Shown: positions 21,622 through 32,274 of the stretch, piece after piece
How the letters are laid out: the number at the start of each line of letters is the position of its first letter
Numbering within the stretch: position 1 is the first letter of the stretch
Assembly (NCBI RefSeq): GCF_028640845.1
Contig: NC_080543.1
Coordinates: 1,372,667 to 1,436,666, forward strand
Direction of reading: 5' to 3'
DNA length: 64,000 nt
Source of the DNA: Ahaetulla prasina
Lineage: Eukaryota > Chordata > Lepidosauria > Squamata > Colubridae
The notes under the pieces: generated by a model
Database searches by the model: none
Told to the model about the DNA's origin: nothing
Seen by the model: the letters and a program-made list of their open reading frames with translations, nothing else
Position numbers and translations under genes: made by a program

Positions 21622-23575
21622 ATGGATGGGCGCACGTGGCTAGCAAGTGCCACCCACAGCGGCAACCATGAAGTAGTGGGGCTGCTCTTGTCTCAAGGTG
21701 TGCTGCCAGAGGCCTCTGATCACCATGGACAGACCCCCGTGACCGTGGCTGCTCGCCAAGGACACACAAAGGCCCTGCTTTGCCTGCTGGCCCATGGTGC
21801 CAAGGTTGATTGTGTAGATCACAAAGGTTGGATGGCACTGCGTGCAGTTTCCTGGGGCGAAGCTGTTGTCCTGCTGCAAGCTGGCGCCAGTGTGGTTTGC
21901 GCTGATACTGAGGGGAGAACGGCACTGAGGGCCGCTGCCTGGGGTGGCCACGAGGACATTGTGGCCACTCTGTTGGAGCATGGAGCAGATGTCAACCGGG
22001 CTGACTCTGAGGGGCGCACACCACTGATTGCTGCTGCCTACATGGGCCACAGAGGATTGTGGCTGTATTGCTGAGCCATGGGGCTTGTGTTGACCACGCT
22101 GATATGGATGGGCAGACGGCCCTTTCTGTGGCCTCTTTGTGCATTCCAGTGAGCCATGGCTATGCCAAGGTTGTAGAGCTTTTCTTAGATCACGGTGCTT
22201 CTCCAGGACATGCCGACCGGGACAATGTGACTCCCTTGCTGGTAGCTGCCTATGAAGGCCAGGTGGATGTCGTAGAGCTCTTGCTGGAAGCAGGGGACGA
22301 ATTGGACCAGGCTGATTCCAGAGACTGCACCCCACTCTTGGCTGCTTCCTCCATGGCCATTGGACAGCAGTAGAGACTTTGATGCTTTTGGGGGCAGCCG
22401 TTGACATCCTAGACAGTGAAGGCCAGACTGCTCTGGGTGTTGCAGCTGGACAAAACAGCCAAGCCGTTGTCCAGTCTCTGCTAAAGCGGGGCTTGGATAA
22501 AAATCACCCAGATGGCCTGGGCCGGGCCCCATTGCACTTGGCAGCTTGGCAGGGCCACCACAGGACATGTGCAGCCCTTTATGAGGCTGGAGCCCACGTA
22601 GGCGAACCAAACCAGGATGGCCATGTCCCACTGATGCTGGCAGCCAAGGAAGGACACACAGATGCTGTGCAGCTCCTGCTCGAGCACCGCTCTCCCATCG
22701 ACCACCGAGGTTACGATAGGCTCTCGGTCTTGTCTCTGGCTGTGCTGGCTGGACACCACAGCATCGCTAAACTGCTTCTGCGCAAGGGGGCAGAGGTGAA
22801 CTGGTCTGAGTCTGAGGGTCAGCCCATGCTGTACCTTCTGATGCTGGAGGGCTGTGTGGAGATGCCCAAATTGTTACTGGAGCATGGGGCCAGGCTGGAG
22901 GGGCGGGATACCCAGGGCCTCACTGCATTGCATGTCACCTGCTGGCAGGGGCAGGTTGAGGCCACCCAGCTGCTGCTGAGCTACGGAGCAGGTATGGATG
23001 CCCTCGACAAGGAATGCCGCTGAGCCTTGCATCTGACTGCCTGGCAGGGCCATGGGAGCATCACACACCTGTGGCTGGAGAGTGGGGCGCACCCAAGCAC
23101 AGTTGTAGCCAAGGGGCCACTGCTCGGCGTGGCTGCACAGGAAGGCTGGGCTGATGTGGTGAGGGTTTTGCTGGAGCACGGGGCCAGCCCCGATGTCCGG
23201 GACAAGGCAAGCCGCTCCCCAAGGTGGCTGGCAGCCAAGCAGGGCCAGCAGGCCGTGCTGAGGCTAATGGAAGGTTATGGGGCCTGGCCATGGCCGACCT
23301 CTCCCCAGCTGGGCTCTTCTAGCAGCTCGCCCAGCAGCCTTGTCCCCCAAGGCAGGGGAGGCAAGTCTCCTGCAGCCTGGCTGGGCTCCACCAATGATGC
23401 ACAGGCCTCCCGTGGCTCTTCAGCCACAATGTCCATTTTTCACTCCCTTGCTGCTGCCCCCCAAATAGTTCCATTGGACTCACTCTCTGGGGCACAGCAG
23501 ATGCCGCAGTATTCCCCACCCCATCGGTCCCAGCCCCGTGGCCCTTCCGCCATTTCCAGCTCAGGACAAGCCTAG

Positions 23576-24700
23576 CAAGGAACCTGGGGGTGGGCTGATC
23601 CCATTGACATGCTGGCGCCCCACCTGCACCGGAAGGCAGCCATCAAGCTGCAATTCGAGGGCCCCACTTGTAGCTGCTTGTAGCTACAAGCAGGAAACTC
23701 CCCTTTGATCTGGGGAGGGAGACAGTCTCTGCAGGCACCAGGGCAAGGCTGGTGTGGCTGGTTGGCAAGAGGTGCAGTCCTCAGCGCAGAGTGCTTTGGT
23801 ACTCAAGGCTTGGAATATTGAGGGAGGTCCACTTTAGGATCTCCAGTGACCACCCCAAGACCTGCTTGGAAAGGGTGGCCCCATCCAGTAAGGGGGGGGG
23901 ACAGAAGTGGTTTCAGAGGCATCACCTGCTCCATGGCCATGTGGGGGTCATTTTCCTCTGGGCAGCTGAGAGCCTCCCCCAGGAAGGGGGGCTTTCTGGC
24001 TTTCTGCACATAGGCTAAGCATAAAACTGGCACACCACAAAGTGCCCGCATGCGCACAACCTCTATGCACAAAAGAATCACCCTTATGGGTTAAGATGAC
24101 CTGTAAGGCCTTGTTCGCACAATGTGCTGGATCGTAAACCACCCAGACCTTTTACACTAATTTGTGGCCTTATGTGAATTGAACTGCTGACTTTGGCCTG
24201 GGGTGTCTTTGAACATCTGCTGGGAAGGAAGGGAGGGAGGGAGGGAGGGAGGAAGGAAGGGCCCTGATGCATTCCTTCTCCAGCAGGTGGAAAGCAAGCC
24301 AACTAGAGACCTGTGTCCCTGGGCTCTCTGTTCCCGAGACCCTTAAACTTGACTACCTGCAAGGGGTTGGGCAGTGATCCGAAACGGATGGGGGAGTGAA
24401 GCTTCTGCTGATGCTTTCTGCCCAAGCAATCTCCAGATGTGGGGAAGCAGCTCCCACCACAGCCGAGTTGGCTACTTGGGGCTCTGCTGGGTGGAAATTA
24501 TGGGGTGCCCCAAGGGGAAGAAAATGCTGGGTGCTCAAACTTGCCTATGTCCATGCCCAGGCCCGGTTCTGTGGCAGCAGTAGAGCCTTCGGGGCTGGCA
24601 GCCCAAAAGAGAACCAGGACATCCCCACAGCATCCGCTGCTCTCGGGGTGGAGTCCCACCTGCCCCCTCCTTGGGCTGGATGCTAATTGCACTTTTCCTT
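23576..24700. other. No gene recognised; simple repeat
   Basis: Between the end of the ankyrin exon and a possible terminal exon I see no coding signal. A GGGA/GGAA simple repeat lies at about 24226-24262. Confidence 0.5.
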
Positions 24701-24704
24701 TCAG

Positions 24705-24877
24705 GAGAGCAGCGCCCGAGTGACTTCGGAAGAGCCTGGCAACAGCACTGCCAGGGAGGACCCTGCCCTTGGGCGCTCTTGGTCACCCCGCCTGCTGATC
24801 CCAATGAGACCTTCTCCCTCTGCTTGGCTGAGGCGGGGGAGCAGCAGGGGCCATTTTACTGCCCAGAGATGAGCTGA
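24705..24877 (+). CDS. Possible terminal exon of an unidentified transcript
   Basis: A pyrimidine-rich tract and CAG (ending 24704) precede an open frame that ends in TGA at 24875-24877. AATAAA follows at 24882-24887. The most protein-like frame reads GGPCPWALLVTPPADPNETF and ends GPFYCPEMS. No family is recognised, and the frame is not set by an upstream exon. It could be the 3' exon of the ANKRD50-like transcription unit or chance. Confidence 0.3.
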
Positions 24878-25134
24878 CCTCAATAAAGGTTCAGCCGACT
24901 GGTGTTCCTGTCTAGAAGCTTGGCAGCTGTTTACACAGTGGGACAGAGTCCGCCCGGGGGAGTCCCTTTCCCCCACCCCACTTTTGCCTGGGACCCCCTA
25001 AACCACTTCAGCCCCTTGGGATGCATGCTTGAGTGGACGGAGGGCGATTTTGGTGATTGCAGGCTGAATGTGACCAGTTCTTGGCCTGTTTCTGCCCTCG
25101 CTGGCTCTGAGCAATCAAACGGGAGTATCCCAAA

Positions 25135-25285
25135 GGTGCTTTTTCCAGAGGCAATTTTCCTGGGAGATGTTTTCGCCTCTCATCCAAGAAGCTGCTTCAG
25201 AAGAACTGAACCGGAGAAGCTTCTTGAATGAGAAGCGAAATGTCTTCCAGGAAAAACAAAGAAAATCACCTCTGGAAAAAGTGCC
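25135..25285. repeat. Palindromic dispersed repeat, family 4, copy 2
   Basis: The arms TTTTTCCAGAGG, TTTTCCTGG, TTTTCGC and TCTCATCCAAGAAGC are mirrored by GAAGCTTCTTGAATGAGAAG, GCGAAA, CCAGGAAAA and CCTCTGGAAAAA. It has the same design as 4565-4725. The downstream caaagaaaa and ggagaatctccatag tail is also partly shared. Confidence 0.65.
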
Positions 25286-25399
25286 TTTGGGTCAGATATG
25301 CACGATGGAGAATCTCCATAGGTGACCAAGGATAACCATGAACGACAGGTGTGTGCAAAACAAAGACCATCCTCAAGGGAAGAGTAAGGGTGTGCCTTA

Positions 25400-26900
25400 C
25401 TCTCCAGGTCCCTCCCTCCCTCCCTCCCTCCCTCTGGGCCCTGGGCTGAATGCCAGCACACAGAGGGTGGGGAGCCCTTCCTTCAGCCAAAGCCTCCCAG
25501 GCTGGTGCTACTGAGGGCCCGGGGGAGCCCAGGCCATCTGGGGGCAAGCAGGACAGCCGTTTCCAGAGCCAGACCTGTCAGCAGTGGGGCTCCGAGGCTG
25601 CCGACAGACGCTTTGAGGACTGCCAGCAGGTGCAACCGGAAAAGAGAAGAGTGGCAGCAGTGCGCCTTATGCCCCCCTTGCAGCCTGCTGGAGCTGTGGG
25701 GCAGGCTGAGCTCCCACAAGTCCTACAGCAGCTGCGCCAGCTGATCCCAGCACACAGAGCGGCCCCTAGTGTGCTAAGGAAGGATGCCTAAGGGAATGCA
25801 GCCCTGCCTGAGGAGAGGATAGGCAGCTCCGCTGGGTATGCATGGCCACAATTCAACTGGTCAACCTGACCAGGCCAAACGCACCACTGCCTTACTTATC
25901 TCTGATCTACACTAGCGCAATGCACTCTAGGTGGGGCTGCCCTTGAAGACCATTCTGGGGCGGCAGCTGGTCAAGCAAGGCTCAATTCCCGGAGATGCCA
26001 CTTGTAATGGTGCTCTGTTGGCTCTGGATGTCACATTTAGAGCCTCGTGGTTGGCACCTCCATACCTATAGAAGGGGCTGCTCCCAAAAGTTTCTTCCCA
26101 GCCATTGGGAAGAGGGGATCCCTCAGGATTCCCCATCTTAAAGAGAACCATCCACAGGGATCTTGGAGGCTTGCTGAGCAGATTGCGGCTCTCTCTTTCT
26201 TTCATAGCCACACACATACAGAGAGGGGGGAGGGGAGGGGAAAGGGAGGGGGGGGCTGGGGAAGCCACTCCTTTTCCCTGAATTTGCTGGGATTTAGGGA
26301 GGGGATCAGAACTCCCAGCTGAGATGAACTGAAAGGGATTCCTTGGGTGATTCACTCTTGGGATTCCTTGGCATTGCAGTTCTTACAATAGAATCTGACC
26401 GGCTGCCTCCTGGAGGTTGTTAAATATTGCTTGTTTATGGTCAAGTATGGCTGCTGCAAGGAAACCTGCCCACCCCCCACCGAAGAGGCACAGAAGGGCC
26501 AATGCAGTCAGGCATTCGAAATTCTGTTACTGAAGCCGATGTCAATCAATAGAGTTTCACCCGGTCTTTGGGAGTCGGTTTTCTCATTTGTCCTACCTTG
26601 CAGGGCTGGCTCTCCCTGCATCATTTCCCAGACTTTATGGCCACAGACACAAACACCCCAGGGCAGAGGAAGGGCGCTGCTTCCTCTTCCTCCTCCTCCC
26701 CCTCCCACCCAGATGATGCAAGCAGAGCACTCTTTGTGACTTCACAGGCCAGGTGGGCTTCTGTGCTGCTGCCCTGGTGCTCCTGCCTCCAGGACCCTGG
26801 GGGAAAACCCTCCTCCGGAGCTCCCCAACTGGCTCCCCCCTGTCTCTCCTGGCTTCCCTTATGGCCCACCCCCCCATAAACACCCCAGGTCCCTTATGGG
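25400..26900. other. No gene recognised upstream of C11orf42
   Basis: There is a CCCT simple repeat at about 25408-25437, then a G/A-rich tract at 26218-26255. No exon with a recognisable product is seen. The promoter of the next gene should lie just upstream of 26921, but no TATA box is evident. Confidence 0.45.
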
Positions 26901-26920
26901 CCAGCCCCGCAGCAGGCAAG

Positions 26921-29900
26921 ATGGACAGCGGAGGGACCCCGAATCTCAAGATCAGCGAGGCAGATGCCAACTGGGAACTGATCCGGGACAAGGTGAGAGA
27001 GCAGAGCTGGCACTGGGAAAGGCATTGCCCTGGAGGGCTATGGGATGTGGGTCAGGGGCAGCAGCAGCTGGGGCAGAGCAGGACCCCTGCATCCCCTTGG
27101 CCTGGATGGGTAGGGACTCAGCAGCTGCAAGTGACAGTTCCAGGGGCAGCCCTCGCCAGGGGGAGCCCTGGGCACCTGGGCCCATTTGGTCATAGATGAG
27201 CTAACGGTTCTCTTGATTGATGGACATCTCTCCAAAATCCATCAATTCGAAAGAGGGAGGGGGAGAGAGTGAGTGAGGTGCACTTGCAATCTGAAACGAT
27301 GGCAGCCAGATGAATGAGATCCTGGGAGGAAGAGATCATTCACAAATTCATGAAATTGAACCTACATGTCCCAGGATAATGTTGCAGGATCCAATCCGGG
27401 TCAGTCACCAGGACCAGAGTTTTAATCTTCCGAGCTTTCAGACTCATGATGGAACCCATCCCCAGGGAACTTCTCTCTAGCAGATGGTGTGCTTTCGGCT
27501 ATTCTGTGTATGGTATTTATATGGTGTCTTTTGTGTGTAGCTTTTCAATCAACATCTAAAAAGCCACACACAACGAGGTACCACATAAATGCATAGAACA
27601 GCCCAAAGCACATCCTCTGCTAGAGAGAAGTTCAGGGAGAGAAGTTAAGGATGGGCTCCAGCAAGAGTCCGAAAGATCAGAAGACTAAACCTCTGGTCCT
27701 GGTGACCGACCCAGATTGGATCCTGCAGAAAGATCATTTCTCCAGGCCAAACTAATTTTGTTCAAGCTAATCTTCTGGCTGCTGCTCCTGCCTGATCATC
27801 AGTGGGGTCCCAGATCAAGAGCGGATGACTTTCAAGCCCAGCCAGCAGTTCAACCTTAAACCTGAGTGGATTCTGCAGTGGTGAGGAATGATGATCCACC
27901 CAAGAGGGAAAACTCCAAATCATGCCTGGAATAAGATAATTGGAAGCCGCCTCCAGCCTGGAATTGTTGCCAAGAAAAGTGGGTAGATGTGTTTGCACCA
28001 TTAAAGCCAGATTGGGTAAGAGATGTTGACACACGCACGAGTGCACGCACACACAGAGGTCACTTACTGGCAAATGGACTCTCCACAAGTAGCATGAGCA
28101 ACTGAACTGGAAGAGCAAACCAGAGGGATTTGGCAGGGCTCCAAGGTGCACCCGTGGCGGCTGCTGCTACCAAGAAGGTGGCGACGAGGGAGGGAACCAC
28201 TCTTCGCTCCTGCAGCCGATGTGCCATTTTCCATTCTGAAGACAAAATCAGGATTCTGCACAGGCACTAAGCAGGCAGGGAGGAGAGCTTGGGGGACGGG
28301 ACTGGAGTCTCCTGGCAGCACATCACCCAGAAAGCCTATCAAGGTGTTTGTTAAGCTCTGTCAATTGAAAAAGAGGGGACTTTGACTCCCAGAATTCCTG
28401 CTGCCTATAGAACTCGGGGAATTGAAGTCCACACATCTCCAAGGGTGAGAAACGCTGGTCTATCAGGTGAGATGTGAGCCTTCCTAGTGGCCTTTGAACA
28501 CAACAGAGACCCTTTGCTGCTGATCCTCTCAGGAAGGAACATGCCTTGGAGACCCTGTGAGGGGCAATGAAGGACTGGCAGGAGGAGGAGGACTGGAAAT
28601 ACGGTGGGGGGGTATACAAAGGATGTGACCCAGCACTGGCAAGGAAGGGTTGCGCATGGTGGGAACCAGGAAGGCCCTAAGCCGAATCCTGTAGCGGAGG
28701 GAGAAGGGAGCCTGGAGAATAGCAGGAGACCAAGTCTGGGGCTGCGTTTTGAGGGGTGGGACAGGGCTGGAGGCTCCCAGAGACAGACATGTAAATACAG
28801 GACGAGAAGAGTCCAGTTGCGTGTCCCAGGGATGCCAAACTTTCTATACAAGGGCACAGAAAGGCCAGCATGTATGTCAACCTCTTGGTACATGGGTCCA
28901 AGCAAGAGCACCAGGATAAGGATGCAAGAGAGGAAAATCCAGAGGGCTCTTTCTGGAGGTGGTTGAGATCTGGAAAGTGCCGCCCGGCTGGAGCAGATGA
29001 TACAGCTTTTGGGAAATCATGGGAGATCTCAACAGCCCAAACATCTGTTGGAAAACCCACTTGGCCAGCCTGTGAGGTTCATCAACTCCGCAGAAGACAG
29101 GCCACAAGCTGGAGAGGAAGAGGCAGAATCCCAGCACCCCTTTTCCTGCTGAAAAATAGGGGAGGGAATCCACCAGCTCCCCCAGATGGTTTGGGCTCCA
29201 GAGATTACATATTCTCTTGAAACGGACTGAGCGGTGGCATCTTTCCCTTGCCCCACCCACCCACTGCCCCTCACACCCCTAACCTTTTTGGCCCCCTCCC
29301 TCCCCATCTGGGTCCAGGGCCTGTACCTTGACCTTCTCTTCCAGCGTGCACACAGAAGAGGTGGAGCAACACTTCTGTTCCCCAAAGGCAGGGAGGGCCA
29401 CTCTCCCTGTGACGCCCTCCCCCTCTGTCTCCCTGCAGGTCATCGAGGAGCGCTTCGGGCCCACCGTGGTGCCGGTGCCTTTCCTGGAAGACGCCGCCTC
29501 CTATGACCTCCTGACGGTGCTGATCAAGAAGGCACAGCTGGGGCAGACCCTCCTGCGCAGGCAGAGCTGCCTGGTGCCCATCGGGCCTCTGGAAAGCCTG
29601 CTGCCTGGTGGGCCTGCCCCAAGGGAGCTGACCCACTGCACCCGCGAGTACAGCGCCCGAGTGAGGGGCGAGTCCCGCTACGAGGAGACACGGCTGGTGG
29701 ACGGTGCCCTGCGCCACATCCGCCTTTGCATGGTCGGTGTCCATAAGAAGGTGGCCTTTTTGGCCCTGCGTCCTGGGACAGTAGCCCTGCGCCCCGACCT
29801 GCCCTGGCTGCGCTCCCAGAGCAGCCTCTACGTGGTGCATGAGGTCTTCTATGCTGGCAGCCTCTCACTGGCTGTCACCCAGGAGGCTGAGTACCGGCAC

Positions 29901-31313
29901 TTCGTCCAGGAGCAGCCCCTCCCTGTGGCCTTCTCCTGCCTCAAGTTCGCCCTCAGCCATAAAGGCGTGCTGGGCTCCCAGAAACCTATGGGTCACAGCT
30001 TGCCCGCCAGGGCAGCCTGGGTGAGGATGGCCATGCTGGAGGCCTCTCCCCCAGCCAGGACTCTGGAGGCCCCCCTGCCCAGAGAGAGCATGGCCCTGCG
30101 CAAGCGATGGAGGGCCTTGGGCAGGCCTCTGCGGACAATGACAGGTGAGGAAACTTGACCTAAGCATAGTACATAAAATTATCTACCACAGTGTCCTACC
30201 TGTCAATGACTACTTCAGCTTCAACCACAACAATACACAAGCAAATAACAGATACAAACTCAAGGTAAACCGTTCCAAACTCGATTGCAGAAAATATGAC
30301 TTCAGTAATAGAGTGGTCAATGCCTGGAATGCACTACCTGACTCTGTAGTTTCTTCTCCAAACCCCCAAAACTTTAAGCTTAAACTGTCTACTGTTGACC
30401 TCACCCCATTCCTAAGAGGTCTGTAAGGGGCGTGCATAAGTGCACTTGTGTGCCTATCGTCCCTGTCCTAAGATTCCTTTTTTTATTTACTCTTCATGTA
30501 TCCAAATTATGTGTATACTTTTACCTATTACCTTATATGTGATTGACAAAATAAATAAATAAAATAAATAAACCGGGGGACATTGCCTCCTCCCCCAAAG
30601 CAGGGATGGAGTCACTGGGCTTTCCTCCCCCCAGTTCCCCAGAAAACTAAACCCAGGAGGTCCTGTTTTTTCTTAGAAGCTAGGAGGGCTTCAGCCAGCT
30701 TTCACGGCTGGCTCTCCTCCTCTGGGGTGCCGGGCAAAGGGCCACACCTCCCCTTCCCTCCACTGTGTGGTCTCTCTGGAGCCCAAAGGGCCTCTTCTAG
30801 CATGGCCAGAGAGCAAGACCTCCTTGCTCACTCCCTTCCTGCCCTGGAGAGACGCCCATCCCTACCCCACTGCATGTAGTAGTGGTAGTAGTACAAGTAC
30901 TAGTAGTAGAAGAGGAGGAGGATTGTGGATTGTAGGTGATCTTGTTTTCTTGCAAATATTTCATGACCCAACTAGGGAATATTATCAGTGCTAGAAGGCA
31001 GTGTTAGGTTTGCAGAGGGGAGGACAAAGAGGAGAGATGAGGAGGGGGAAGCTTGGGAAAATAACCTCCAGATTCAGATTGGAGGAGGATTTGGGATTCT
31101 CAGGAGGGGGGAAACTCAGGGCGGTTTTTCCCTGGGGGACTCCTTCCATGACCCTCCTCCTTGTTCTGTGTCCCCACAGGGAAATGGCCCTTCAAGCAGC
31201 GACGGCCCAAAATGGGGTTCTCCTGCAGCAGCCTGGCTGATCCCGAGAGGCACTGCATGTCCCTGCCCCTCCTGCAGAGCATCGCGGCCGCCGAGAGCGA
31301 CACGGAAGAGTGA
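26921..31313 (+). CDS. C11orf42: C11orf42 orthologue (uncharacterised protein)
   Basis: Three exons, 26921-26992, 29439-30144 and 31180-31313, join in frame to 303 residues with GT-AG introns. The match to mammalian C11orf42 is by recognised blocks: TPNLKISEADANWELIRDK, EERFGPTVVPVPF, YDLLTVLIKK, HCTREYSA, RYEETRLVDG, LPVAFSCLKFALSHKGVLG, and the C-terminal SLPLLQ ending in an acidic tail (DTEE). Position next to FHIP1B and CNGA4 supports orthology. The function is unknown, and there is no signal peptide, membrane segment or catalytic motif that I recognise. The protein is about 30 residues shorter than my recollection of the human one, mainly in the proline-rich linker. Intron 1 holds a palindrome and intron 2 starts with a LINE fragment. 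Confidence 0.88.
27340..27745. mobile_element. Terminal palindrome, family 3 (Penelope-like?)
   Basis: The outer blocks GAGATCATT and GCAGGATCCAATC at the left are mirrored by GATTGGATCCTGC and AAAGATCATT at the right. The two arms, about 200 bp each, meet near 27550. Each arm, read toward its outer end, carries GATGGG, a loop, GAGTC, then GAAAG. This is the same design as the family 1 and 2 termini. No protein-coding part is present, so the Penelope assignment is by analogy. Confidence 0.55.
30157..30580 (+). mobile_element. Rex1/CR1-group LINE 3' end next to a splice donor
   Basis: It begins 12 bp after the C11orf42 exon 2 junction and encodes SIVHKIIYHSVLPVNDYFSF, RVVNAWNALPDSV and LTPFLRGL, then stop. 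Its own 3' sequence and an AAAT-type tail (30548-30573) follow. It is the uninterrupted counterpart of the element split by the LTR at 6518-7039. Confidence 0.75.
30925..31012 (-). mobile_element. Penelope-like family 2 terminal fragment
   Basis: The sequence ttgttttcttgcaaatattt followed by catgacccaactagggaat and tcagtgctagaagg is the reverse complement of the family 2 terminal repeat seen at 12935. The hammerhead-like core is decayed. Confidence 0.6.
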
Positions 31314-31338
31314 CCAGGATGGCAGCCCCCCCCCCAGC

Positions 31339-31344
31339 AATAAA
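31339..31344 (+). promoter_or_regulatory. Polyadenylation signal of C11orf42
   Basis: AATAAA lies 26 bases after the stop codon. Confidence 0.75.
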
Positions 31345-31795
31345 TTGCCTTTTTTCGCATGTAGCAATGCCCAGACTCTGGCCTGGCTGTGGGGGGGAGG
31401 GGGCTGTTCTCCAGACAGGCAGGGGTTTTTTTCTTCAAGGGGGGACAGCGGGGCCTCTCCAGCTCCCAGAGGACAAGGAAACCCAGCCCTGTGATGGGTC
31501 CCATCATGGATCCTTGGCAACCTGCATTGCAGTGGAGGGGCCTTCCACAGCACGGCTGCCCAAAGCCTTGTTGGGGAACTTGAGGTGCACCCCACTAGGA
31601 AATGAAGAGTCCCCCCAAAGGAGCAAGAGGGTCCCTGCCTTGGCTTAAGATGCCCCTCCCAGAGGTCTGGAGGCAGAGACAGGGAGAAGGGCCGGAGAGA
31701 GTGCTGGCCATGGAGACCTCCTCACCCAAGGCCCACATCTGAATGGGCCAGGGGCGGCCCCTCCTCAGACACACCGCAGAGGGAAGAGGCAGCTT

Positions 31796-31798
31796 CTT

Positions 31799-31852
<54 letters not shown>

Positions 31853-32100
31853 TTCTGAGGTTTTCACGGGTGTTTGTATATAGGTCTTTGGTTGTTCGGG
31901 TTTTCTCCCATGTAAAATTGCAAGTGTCTTGGCGACGTTTGACAGTCTCATTCGTCATCTTCAGGCTTGCGGCTTCTGGGAGCAAAATTCTTGCTCCCAG
32001 AAGCACGAAGCTGAAGCCTGAAGATGACGAATGAGACTTCGTCGAAACGTCGCCAAGACACTTCCAATTTTACACGGGAGAAAACTCGAACAACCAAAGA

Positions 32101-32132
<32 letters not shown>
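31796..32132. mobile_element. Penelope-like terminal palindrome, family 1
   Basis: Two inverted copies of the family 1 3' terminus meet at about 31987 (TTCTGGGAGCAA, then TTGCTCCCAGAA). TA dinucleotide runs lie at both outer ends (31799-31848 and 32103-32132). The right arm has the intact hammerhead-like core at 32018-32051; the left arm's core is damaged. No RT or endonuclease remains. It sits between the convergent 3' ends of C11orf42 and FHIP1B. Confidence 0.8.
32018..32051 (+). ncRNA. Hammerhead-ribozyme-like core (family 1)
   Basis: CTGAAGA (32018-32024), one T, a perfect 6-bp stem GACGAA/TTCGTC (32026-32031 with 32038-32043) around the loop TGAGAC, then GAAA and ACGT (32047-32050) and C. 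This matches the type I hammerhead order CUGANGA, stem II, GAAA, short stem III, cleavage C. ACGT is self-complementary, which fits a dimeric ribozyme. Departures are the extra U before stem II and a stem I that is only partly paired. Activity is not shown. Confidence 0.45.
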
Positions 32133-32134
<2 letters not shown>

Positions 32135-32274
32135 CAACAAACAATTATTTTCCAGAAAAAAACATTCATTCCCAATAAATTAAAAAGGTCCATTTCCTGG
32201 TATGGAGTTTTAAAAAGGGAGGGGTCTCCCTGTGGGTGTCCCACCCCAACTGGGCAGGAGAGGTGGTGAGGGCG

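Larger units (their letters stand above)
17642..23575 (+). pseudogene. Decayed ANKRD50-like gene (P-loop NTPase plus ankyrin repeats)
   Basis: Exon 1 (17642-18024, ends GT) encodes GKPFYGREWALGRL, the Walker A loop [16 protein letters not shown] and DEVFSR. Exon 2 (20267-20504) encodes the Walker B strand LLIVVDALD and PPWLLLVCS. The last exon (about 21622-23575) encodes about 15 ankyrin repeats and the tail IVPLDSLSGAQQMPQ. All of these match ANKRD50 in order. Lesions: the Walker A lies in another frame from its flanks (shift at the 11-G run 17726-17736, return near 17865); single-base losses near 20283, 22050 and 22352; TGA at 23024 where ANKRD50 has Ser; and the roughly 300-residue middle absent, with a LINE fused to the exon start. 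ANKRD50 is linked to endosomal recycling. I judge this a pseudogene of an ANKRD50 paralogue; sequencing error is the alternative for the indels. Confidence 0.85.

Noticed and set aside
31799..32132. TA runs as an origin or scaffold signal
   Set aside because: They are simple repeats adjoining Penelope termini, repeated in the same relation at 46556 and 51206, so they belong to the element or its target preference.
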